12,006 bases of DNA from Thermoplasmata archaeon (GTDB lineage: Archaea > Thermoplasmatota > Thermoplasmata > UBA184). Position numbers and translations under genes: made by a program. The notes under the pieces are model-generated. The model saw nothing but the letters and a program-made list of their open reading frames with translations, did not search any database and was not told the DNA's origin. This document shows, in pieces, positions 7,007 through 12,006 of the stretch (position 1 is its first letter; every line of letters begins with the position of its first letter). The DNA is taken from positions 1 through 12,006 of the forward strand of contig JAKAZU010000024.1 of assembly GCA_021826525.1 (NCBI GenBank). Direction: 5' to 3'.

Positions 7007-7906
7007 TTAGCTCGGAGGCGGGGGTTCGCTCGCGGCGCCCAAGTCCGGCGCGCGCCGACGCAATAGGTAGAAGCTCCGGCGCTCGTGCTCGGTGGTGATC
7101 ACGGCGAAATCCTCGACGCGGTGGCCCAGATCGTATGCGGCCCGGAAGGCATCGCGCACCGCATGCCGCCAGCGCCACAGCGCCGCTTGCTCGTGGGTCC
7201 GGACGAGATCGAGGTCGAACGGGATCTCGATGTGCGACGTTTCCGCCGAGGGTTCCGCAACGACGGTGGGAACTCGGATTCCGGTCTCCCCCGGCTCGGT
7301 CTCGAGGATCGTCGAGGAGGAGGTCCACCGTTGGAGATCCTCCGTCGGGCTCGGGAACGCTCCAGCGAGGCGGGCAACGACCTCCGGATTCGTGAGCGGC
7401 CACACCGCGCGTACCCGGTCCGTCTCGAGACCTGCGTTCACGGCGTCGCCCATCTGGCCGTAGTAATGGGAGTGGTAGCGGTCCGGTCGCGCTCCGAGCC
7501 GCCGGACGAACAGCATCGCGTTCTTGCTTTGGAGTGGATCGAAGACCCACCGGACCTCGGCGAGGCCGAGGCGGACGGCCTCGTCGCGGTAGTAGTTCAT
7601 GAGCCGATGGCCCACCCGATGGTTCTGGTATTCGGGCCGGACGGCGAGCTGGTGGAGGTAGTGGTAGAGCCGCTCTCCGTCGAAGCCGAGGAAGCCGAGC
7701 GCGAACCCGGCGAGGTAGATGTCGGCGAAAGCACCGAGTACGAGCCCACCGTTGTCCTGGACGGCTCGCTGGAGCACCGGCGGAACCGGATCGACTTCCT
7801 CTCCGCCCCAGGCAAGCCGGTGGACCTGATCGACCTGGCGGAACTCATCGGGTTTGTCGAGGCGGCGCAGGCGAAAATCTTCGATCGGTCCGGCCCCGGC
7901 GGCCAT
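7007..7906 (-). CDS. GNAT-superfamily acetyltransferase with C-terminal extension
   Basis: A 299-residue protein whose first ~165 residues look like a GNAT domain of the type grouped as COG3375. Visible features are VHRLAWGGEEVDPVPP at 28-43, NGGLVLGAF at 52-60, the GFALGFLGF strand pair, and acetyl-CoA motif A, HQLAVRPEYQNHRVGHRLM, at 85-103, in which RVG replaces the usual (R/Q)xxGx(G/A) core. WVFDPLQSKNAMLFVRRLGA (120-139) and YHSHYYGQM (144-152) follow. Such proteins presumably acetylate a small molecule or amine, but the substrate is not known. Residues ~170-299 form a second part containing RWRHAVRDAFRAAYDLGH and a C-terminal strand, a length and layout compatible with a substrate or dimer domain. 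The ATG at 7906 has an AT-rich element 20-28 nt upstream, so it is probably transcribed alone and leaderless. Confidence 0.82.
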   Translation of the reverse strand: MAAGAGPIEDFRLRRLDKPDEFRQVDQVHRLAWGGEEVDPVPPVLQRAVQDNGGLVLGAFADIYLAGFALGFLGFDGERLYHYLHQLAVRPEYQNHRVGHRLMNYYRDEAVRLGLAEVRWVFDPLQSKNAMLFVRRLGARPDRYHSHYYGQMGDAVNAGLETDRVRAVWPLTNPEVVARLAGAFPSPTEDLQRWTSSSTILETEPGETGIRVPTVVAEPSAETSHIEIPFDLDLVRTHEQAALWRWRHAVRDAFRAAYDLGHRVEDFAVITTEHERRSFYLLRRRAPDLGAASEPPPPS

Positions 7907-7925
7907 GGATTTCGAACGGGAGGGG

Positions 7926-7934
7926 ATTACTTAA
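7926..7934 (-). promoter_or_regulatory. TATA-like promoter of the GNAT gene
   Basis: TTAAGTAAT on the minus strand lies 20-28 nt before the ATG at 7906 and is among the most AT-rich 9-mers near any gene start in the window. Position fits box A of a leaderless transcript. It sits in the 56-nt gap after the preceding gene's stop (7963). Confidence 0.55.
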
Positions 7935-7962
7935 CCCGGCTCGCAAGAGGCCGGAGCGGCGC

Positions 7963-8397
7963 TCACCGGGGGAGGCGAAGCTCCTCGCGCTTCTGGGCGT
8001 AGCGGACCTCGTCGTTCGGCGTGAGGTCCCACAGGAGCTCCTCGATCAGCGGGATGTTCCGCAGGAACTCCGCCTTGCTCTTCGTCCGCATCAGGTGCTC
8101 GAACTTGCGGTGGGCGGTGTAGTACGCGCCGACCAGATAGGCCCCGATGATGACGACGATCGGACCCACGATCGCGAACACGAGGTTCCAGTTCCAGCCC
8201 CCGCTTCCGCTGTCGTCGGTGCTCGCCGTGATCTGCTGGAATGGCCAGGAGTTCGCCAGCGGAGTGAACGCCCCGATCGCGAGGGTCGTGAGCACGAGGC
8301 CGGCGACGAAGACGATGATCGAGATGATGGCGCGGTGGGTGCGTAGCCCGATTCGGAATCGATACTCCCAACTCTCGTGATCCGTCTTCGATCCCAT
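7963..8397 (-). CDS. Small two-helix membrane protein, possibly DUF3198-like
   Basis: A 144-residue protein with a basic N-terminus, membrane segments at about 22-43 and 71-93, and a Ser/Gly/Trp-containing loop between them that probably lies outside the cell. The tail is charged (94-144): FEHLMRTKSKAEFLRNIP at 99-116, then IEELLWDLTPNDEVRYAQKR. The tail pattern (Ser-Lys-Ala-Glu-Phe, Arg-Asn, then Glu-Glu-Leu) recalls small archaeal membrane proteins annotated DUF3198, but this is from memory and tentative. The tail looks like a cytoplasmic interaction module. The ATG at 8397 has a TATA-like element 24-31 nt upstream, so it probably has its own leaderless transcript. No function is known, and the neighbours do not suggest one. 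Confidence 0.8.
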   Translation of the reverse strand: MGSKTDHESWEYRFRIGLRTHRAIISIIVFVAGLVLTTLAIGAFTPLANSWPFQQITASTDDSGSGGWNWNLVFAIVGPIVVIIGAYLVGAYYTAHRKFEHLMRTKSKAEFLRNIPLIEELLWDLTPNDEVRYAQKREELRLPR

Positions 8398-8420
8398 CGC
8401 GCGGCCCGGAGCGCCCCTCC

Positions 8421-8428
8421 GATAAGAA
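8421..8428 (-). promoter_or_regulatory. TATA-like promoter of the small membrane protein gene
   Basis: TTCTTATC on the minus strand lies 24-31 nt before the ATG at 8397, inside the 120-nt gap after the upstream gene. Spacing matches the elements seen before the GNAT and DUF4129 genes. Confidence 0.45.
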
Positions 8429-8517
8429 GCTATGGAAGGGGACCCGTACGACCGACGCGCGGGCAGGGCGGTCCTGAGCGACCCGTTTCTCCGCGGGTAC
8501 GCCGTAGCGGGTCGGTC

Positions 8518-9282
8518 TCAACGCGAGGGAGGGTTCCGGTCCTTGCGTCCGTATCGACCGCCGGGCGAGACGGGTGCTGGAGCTCCCACGAGCGACGGCG
8601 GCGGCACGTGATCGAGGATCACGCGCGTGCGCCGATAGAGATAGATCGAGCCGATCAAGACGATCGCCGCTGCAACGCCCCCGACGATCTCTCCGCCGAA
8701 GGCGTTGAACCCGAGGAGGAACAAGCCGATCCCGGAGAGGAGAGCGGCCGAGAGCACACCGGCTCCCCGTCGCGGGCTTCCGGCTGCCGTCGCGGGTAGA
8801 GACAGGAGCGAGCCCGTCACTTCGAGCGCCACGATCGCGACCGCCTGGAGTCCCACTACAGAGGTCCCGTCCCAGGTGATCGTCGAGGCCGAGAGGTACT
8901 GACCCACGAGCGCCAGCACGAGGATCCCGCCGATCCCCGCACGCAATCCGACCGCGTAGAACGGGAAGCTCGGACCCTTTCCCCAATAGTGGGTCCGCCG
9001 GATCGCCCACTCGGCGAGCTCAATCGAGAGGACGAGCACAGCGAGAAGTGCGAAGGCGCCGAGCAGAGCGGCGTTCGTCATCGCCGCAAGGTACAGGAGC
9101 CATGGGAGGGAGAGGAGGATCCCGACGAACAGACCGAGAGTGTACGCGAAGATCATCCGTCGCTCGTCGAAGCGGCTCTCGACGACCTGCGGGGTCGTGT
9201 ACCGACCCATCTCCCACCACAGGTATCCTCCGGTCAGTATGATCCCGAGCGCCCCCGCGATTGTGAGGGAGAGCGCGACCAT
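8518..9282 (-). CDS. Seven-helix membrane protein, coupled to trmI
   Basis: A 254-residue hydrophobic protein with about seven membrane segments (roughly 4-23, 43-66, 70-92, 106-129, 141-163, 173-192, 197-216). A hydrophilic loop at 24-42 contains RYTTPQVVESRFDERR, and the C-terminus is Pro/Gly/Arg-rich (about 226-254), probably disordered. I recognise no family and see no conserved catalytic or ion-binding motif. The ATG at 9282 starts only 2 nt after the trmI stop, so it is almost certainly co-transcribed and probably translationally coupled with trmI. I know of no functional link between a membrane protein and tRNA m1A58 formation; shared expression may simply reflect genome compaction. 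Confidence 0.8.
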   Translation of the reverse strand: MVALSLTIAGALGIILTGGYLWWEMGRYTTPQVVESRFDERRMIFAYTLGLFVGILLSLPWLLYLAAMTNAALLGAFALLAVLVLSIELAEWAIRRTHYWGKGPSFPFYAVGLRAGIGGILVLALVGQYLSASTITWDGTSVVGLQAVAIVALEVTGSLLSLPATAAGSPRRGAGVLSAALLSGIGLFLLGFNAFGGEIVGGVAAAIVLIGSIYLYRRTRVILDHVPPPSLVGAPAPVSPGGRYGRKDRNPPSR

Positions 9283-9284
9283 CG

Positions 9285-10058
9285 TCAGTCGACCTTGCGC
9301 GCCACGGTCAGGAACCCGGTGTGGCCGAGCATCTCGAATGCGGGCCGCGTGCCCCCTTCGCCGACATGCAAGGGGCGCTCGAGGAGCTCGAGGGAGCGGA
9401 CCTCATCGAAGCGGAGCTCCCTCAACGAGCGTACCGTCCGTTCCAGCTGGTTATAGGTCGGGGAATAGGTGACGACACGACCTCCGTTACTGAGGGCGGC
9501 CCGCACCGAAGGAAGCACCCCCCAGGGCTCGGGCACATCGAGCGCCACGGCGTCGTAGTCCGTTCCCTCGATGCCGCTCGCCAGGACATCCCGCTCGTGG
9601 AAGGATACCCGACCGGCGAGACCGCCGCGCTCGAGGTTCTGCCGGGCGAGGTGCAATGCCTCCGGTCGTCGATCGAAAGAGGCTACGTGCCCGGCAGGCC
9701 CGACGGCGTAGGCGAGCACGGTCGTCAGCGCTCCGCTTCCACTGCCCGCCTCCGCCACTCGGTCCCCCGGGCCGATCCCGGAGAGGAGTACGAGGTACGC
9801 CGCGTCCTTCGCCGTGATGATCTGGGCCCCGCGCGTCATGGTCGAGAGGAGATCGGAGAGCGAGGGTCGGAGGACCGCGTACCGGGTGCCCACCCACTCG
9901 ATCGAGCCGCCTACCGGCCGACCGATCTGCCCGGTCAGGTCGAGCACCGCCGCGTCGCCGACCCGCTGTGGGCCCCGCCGCAACGGAACGAGGATCGGCG
10001 GGGTGCCCGGGTGCTTCAGGGCCACGACATCCCCCTCCGACCAGCAACTCTCGCCCAT
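9285..10058 (-). CDS. trmI: tRNA (adenine-N1)-methyltransferase TrmI, archaeal type (A57/A58)
   Basis: A 257-residue SAM-dependent methyltransferase making m1A at position 58, and in several archaea also 57, of the tRNA T loop. The N-terminal beta domain (about 1-70) is followed by RGAQIITAKDAAYLV at 76-90, SAM motif I VAEAGSGSGALT at 101-112, the acidic strand end FDRRPE at 128-133 (Asp129, ribose contact), and motif IV LDVPEPW at 173-179 with Asp174. The family-typical C-terminus contains ERPLHVGEGGTRP and then GHTGFLTVARK. Length and all motifs are normal, and the protein works as a tetramer in the family. The ATG at 10058 was preferred because TATA-like sequence lies just upstream. The gene is transcribed away from the tRNA-Gly-like gene that begins 177 nt away on the other strand. 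Confidence 0.92.
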   Translation of the reverse strand: MGESCWSEGDVVALKHPGTPPILVPLRRGPQRVGDAAVLDLTGQIGRPVGGSIEWVGTRYAVLRPSLSDLLSTMTRGAQIITAKDAAYLVLLSGIGPGDRVAEAGSGSGALTTVLAYAVGPAGHVASFDRRPEALHLARQNLERGGLAGRVSFHERDVLASGIEGTDYDAVALDVPEPWGVLPSVRAALSNGGRVVTYSPTYNQLERTVRSLRELRFDEVRSLELLERPLHVGEGGTRPAFEMLGHTGFLTVARKVD

Positions 10059-10076
10059 CGCGCCCTGTACCCATCA

Positions 10077-10095
10077 CCATATCCCGGGCTTATGA
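10077..10095 (-). promoter_or_regulatory. Candidate trmI promoter region
   Basis: Two AT-rich elements precede the trmI ATG: GGATATGG (centre about 22 nt upstream) and CTCATAAGC (centre about 34 nt upstream). The first would imply a leaderless transcript, the second a leader of about 8 nt. Sequence alone does not decide between them. Confidence 0.4.
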
Positions 10096-10199
10096 GAGCA
10101 AGGGAGACCCTCCGAACCGCGCCGAAGCCCCCACCACCTGCAGCTCCGCGTCGCGATACCCAGAAGCCGTCCATCCGCCCGCGCACGATCGCCGCTTTG

Positions 10200-10217
10200 C
10201 GGAACCACACGGTTCCG
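10200..10217. repeat. Perfect 7-bp hairpin upstream of the tRNA-like gene
   Basis: CGGAACC-ACAC-GGTTCCG is a perfect 7-bp inverted repeat with a 4-nt loop, ending 18 nt before the tRNA-like gene. A related, smaller hairpin sits 17 nt after that gene. It could be a leader stem, a processing element or a protein-binding palindrome. Confidence 0.6.
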
Positions 10218-10235
10218 AGGAAGAGTCGGCGCCAC

Positions 10236-10308
10236 GCGGGCGGGGTGGGGTCCATCATCGCCTCGGCTTGCCAAGCCCGTATCTCGGGTTCGAATCCCCG
10301 CGCTCGCA
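10236..10308 (+). tRNA. tRNA-Gly(GCC)-like gene, structurally unusual
   Basis: A 73-nt cloverleaf can be drawn. The acceptor stem GCGGGCG/CGCTCGC pairs 7 of 7 (one G-U), with discriminator A at 10308 and no encoded CCA. The anticodon loop TTGCCAA (10268-10274) has U33 and anticodon GCC, reading GGC and GGU. The T loop TTCGAAT (10289-10295) is canonical and includes A58. The D stem GTGG/TCGC (10245-10248 with 10258-10261) pairs only with two G-U pairs. Abnormal points are no T8, no A14, no clear G18-G19, and a C-C mismatch as the second pair in both the anticodon stem (TCGGC/GCCCG) and the T stem (TCGGG/CCCCG). No intron is needed or visible. It is either a functional but odd tRNA, a decaying tRNA pseudogene, or a tRNA affected by sequencing error. 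Antisense frames show the RGFEP-type peptides usual opposite tRNAs. Confidence 0.6.
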
Positions 10309-10325
10309 TCGATCCGTTCGAACTG

Positions 10326-10338
10326 CGGAAGTGTTCCG
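10326..10338. repeat. Small hairpin downstream of the tRNA-like gene
   Basis: CGGAA-GTG-TTCCG is a perfect 5-bp inverted repeat starting 17 nt after the tRNA-like gene. It shares the CGGAA...TTCCG arms of the hairpin 18 nt before the gene. A T-rich run, CTTTCTTCT, at 10371-10379 may serve as a weak transcription stop for the tRNA. Confidence 0.5.
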
Positions 10339-10476
10339 GTCCGGTTCGATCCAACTTCGGGCCCCTGCATCTTTCTTCTGCCGTCGCGGCCCGACTCCGC
10401 CCTGCGGAGCGATCGCTCGAGGGCGAAGATGGCGCCGGGAGTCCCGATCGTCCGGAGTTACTTCCGTCCGGTTCGA
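10334..10476 (+). repeat. Short direct repeat TTCCG(G)TCCGGTTCGA, two copies
   Basis: Copy 1 spans 10334-10349 (16 nt) and copy 2 spans 10462-10476 (15 nt); they differ by a single G insertion. Each is preceded by a CGGA arm that can fold onto the TTCCG. The repeated TCCGGTTCGA resembles a tRNA T-arm core. The DNA between the copies is not itself repeated. Confidence 0.5.
10395..10418. repeat. Overlapping palindromes between tRNA-like gene and surface-protein gene
   Basis: CTCCGC-CCT-GCGGAG at 10395-10409 is a perfect 6-bp hairpin, and GAGCGATCGCTC at 10407-10418 is a perfect 12-nt palindrome sharing its last three bases. They lie about 100 nt beyond the stop of the surface-protein gene. They could be part of its 3' UTR or a binding site. 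No T run follows on the minus strand. Confidence 0.4.
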
Positions 10477-10520
10477 GGTCCGAGATGATACCGTGGATCC
10501 GGCTTCTCAACCCGCGGGAT

Positions 10521-12006
10521 TCACCCAGGCAGGGGGGCGAGTACGTCGGTGAGGAGATCCTCCGCGCTGGGCTGCTTTCCCACCGTGGTCTCCGCATCCT
10601 TGGCCGCATCCCCCGGTGGAGGCAAGGGTGGGCGACCTTCCCTGTGTTTCAATGCCAACACGAGGGCCGTCGCGATGATGGCCACAAGAGCGATAGATGT
10701 GAGGAGATAGACCCCGATATTCCCGGGCAACCCCAGGAAACCGGAGGCCGGCCCCGAAGGTGAGCCGGATGACGAGAAAGTCCACAACAGGGTCGGGTCA
10801 GCTGGTAGACCGCGCACCGTAAGGACGACCGTGTAGTTCGCCGTGACCGTGATCGCGAAGTCCGTGAACAGTACCCCGTTCACGTAAACGTGGCTGGACA
10901 AGACCTGGGCCAAAGTGGCGTTCTCGACCTCCGCGTACGGGATCGTGACCAGCAACGTCCCGTTGACCTGAGAGGTGAACGTGACGGAGATGCTCCCGTT
11001 GCCGCTCGTCAGCTCGGTCACCGTAATGTTGTACCCGGTGGCGGTCACGTTGCCTGTGATCTTCATTGAGGTCGATCCCGGCACCTTTGTCAACGTGAAG
11101 TTCACGGTGACGCTCGCGAAGATGGTCAGATTCTCAGAAAGCGGGAAATATCCCGGAGCCGAGACGGACACCGTATACGTTCCGGGCAGGACTGAGACCT
11201 GGAAGTGGCCGGTTGCGTTCACGTAGGCGATGAACCCGTTCACTACCACCGAGCCGTTGGCGGGCGAGAGCTCCCCGGAAAGCGTCACGGTCGTCGGGGC
11301 GGTCGTCAAGTTGAGCGTGACGTGCGTGGTCTGCCCGGCGACGACGTTAGCCTCTAGTACCAAGCTTTCGTACCCGGACGACGTTACCGAGAGGTAGTAA
11401 GCTCCCGGGGCCACGGTCACGTTGAACGCCCCATCCTCGACCGGCACGATCACCCCGCTCGCGATCACTGTCGCCGTGGCGGGCGTCACGGTTCCGACAA
11501 GATACCCGTAGGTCGAGAGCGCCGTAAGGACGATGGAAAGCTCGGTGGTCATTCCCGCCGTCACGATCACGAGGTTCGAGTAGGGTGTGTAACCCACGAG
11601 GGTCACGTTTACGTAGTACGACCCCGGGAGCAGCGTCCAGACGTACACTCCCTCCGAGCCGATCGTCGATCGCCCGTTGACGGTGACCGACGCATTGATG
11701 GGGAGGACGGAGACTTGGAGGTAGGTGTCTTCGGCGAACGCAGTGAAGTCGATCGTCTCGGTGGCTGCCCCTCCGTTCACAATGATGGCCCCAGAAGTGG
11801 TCGAGCTAGCATAGCCCGGAACGTCGTCCACCGAGAAGCTGTACGTCCCGTTCTGCTCGAGGAATGTGATCGTGGAGGAACTCGAATTCTGTGTGACGTC
11901 GTTCATCTCGATCGTCCACGAGGTCCCCGGCGCGAGCCCGGTCTCCACGAATGTCACCGGGAAGGAGCCCGCGGCCTTCGCGCTGAACGTCACTGAAACC
12001 GACTGC
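10521..12006 (-). CDS. PEGA-repeat cell-surface protein, C-terminally membrane anchored (5' partial)
   Basis: The frame is open to the window edge, so the N-terminus and signal peptide are missing; numbering here starts at codon 11993. A module with FVETGLAPGTSW and VPGY (about 11-85) is followed by three PEGA or carboxypeptidase-regulatory-like beta domains (about 90-157, 160-230, 233-302), each ending in a PG(S/A/T)Y...V...GY pattern. A less regular beta region (about 305-400) follows, then a Ser/Gly linker, one membrane helix (about 425-448), a KHREGR basic stop and a short Pro-rich cytoplasmic tail. I count 16 N-glycosylation sequons in about 390 extracellular residues. It is probably an S-layer-like or adhesive envelope protein held by its C-terminus. 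Such modules are abundant in Thermoplasmatota. No enzymatic motif is visible. Confidence 0.85.
   Translation of the reverse strand, partial: QSVSVTFSAKAAGSFPVTFVETGLAPGTSWTIEMNDVTQNSSSSTITFLEQNGTYSFSVDDVPGYASSTTSGAIIVNGGAATETIDFTAFAEDTYLQVSVLPINASVTVNGRSTIGSEGVYVWTLLPGSYYVNVTLVGYTPYSNLVIVTAGMTTELSIVLTALSTYGYLVGTVTPATATVIASGVIVPVEDGAFNVTVAPGAYYLSVTSSGYESLVLEANVVAGQTTHVTLNLTTAPTTVTLSGELSPANGSVVVNGFIAYVNATGHFQVSVLPGTYTVSVSAPGYFPLSENLTIFASVTVNFTLTKVPGSTSMKITGNVTATGYNITVTELTSGNGSISVTFTSQVNGTLLVTIPYAEVENATLAQVLSSHVYVNGVLFTDFAITVTANYTVVLTVRGLPADPTLLWTFSSSGSPSGPASGFLGLPGNIGVYLLTSIALVAIIATALVLALKHREGRPPLPPPGDAAKDAETTVGKQPSAEDLLTDVLAPLPG

Noticed and set aside
10309..10520. A second tRNA suggested by GGTTCGATCC and GGTTCGAGG
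   Set aside because: Neither T-loop-like string has complementary T-stem arms or a matching acceptor and anticodon arm at tRNA distance.
10016..10609. A 197-codon minus-strand open frame in the non-coding gap
   Set aside because: It runs antisense through the tRNA-like gene and shows the RGFEP-type peptide expected there. It also overlaps the trmI start.
9321..10763. A 480-codon plus-strand open frame across trmI, the tRNA-like gene and the surface-protein end
   Set aside because: It crosses three better-supported features and has shadow-like composition.

Overview
This is a GC-rich window, almost certainly archaeal and most likely from a high-GC member of Thermoplasmatota. The archaeal signs are an archease, a TrmI-type tRNA m1A methyltransferase, a tRNA-like gene without an encoded CCA end, and several genes with a short AT-rich element about 20-30 nt before the start codon and little or no leader. 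The lineage guess rests mainly on the surface protein at the right edge, whose 'ETGLAPGTSW' module and stacked PEGA-like domains are typical of large Thermoplasmatota cell-surface proteins. It is inferred, not proven.

Layout from left to right. Positions 2-388 (+) hold the C-terminal part of archease. Facing it on the minus strand is a serine-biosynthesis pair: serA (1570-2523) is followed, through an ATGA overlap, by a class V aminotransferase (437-1573). Upstream on the same strand is a MoxR AAA+ ATPase (2572-3519). Beyond a 252-nt gap lies a tightly coupled four-gene membrane operon at 3772-6918. Its transcription order is DUF4129 protein, small two-helix membrane protein, DUF58 protein, multi-spanning membrane protein, and every junction is a 4-nt GTGA or ATGA overlap. 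With MoxR this makes a five-gene MoxR/DUF58/DUF4129 locus in an order that, from memory, matches haloarchaeal loci.

Next on the minus strand come a GNAT-family acetyltransferase with an extra C-terminal region (7007-7906), a small two-helix membrane protein (7963-8397), and trmI (9285-10058) directly followed by an uncharacterised seven-helix membrane protein (8518-9282).

The longest stretch without a protein gene is 10059-10520. It contains a tRNA-Gly(GCC)-like gene with an abnormal D arm and the same C-C mismatch in two stems, flanked by two small hairpins, followed by a short diverged direct repeat and further palindromes. The window ends inside a large, heavily N-glycosylatable, C-terminally anchored surface protein (10521 to beyond 12006).

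Functional links: serA and the aminotransferase give two steps from 3-phosphoglycerate towards serine. MoxR, DUF58, DUF4129 and the two small membrane proteins probably form one envelope-associated machine of unknown output. TrmI would modify A58 of tRNAs, and the neighbouring tRNA-like gene keeps that residue. I found no mobile element, CRISPR array or transposase.
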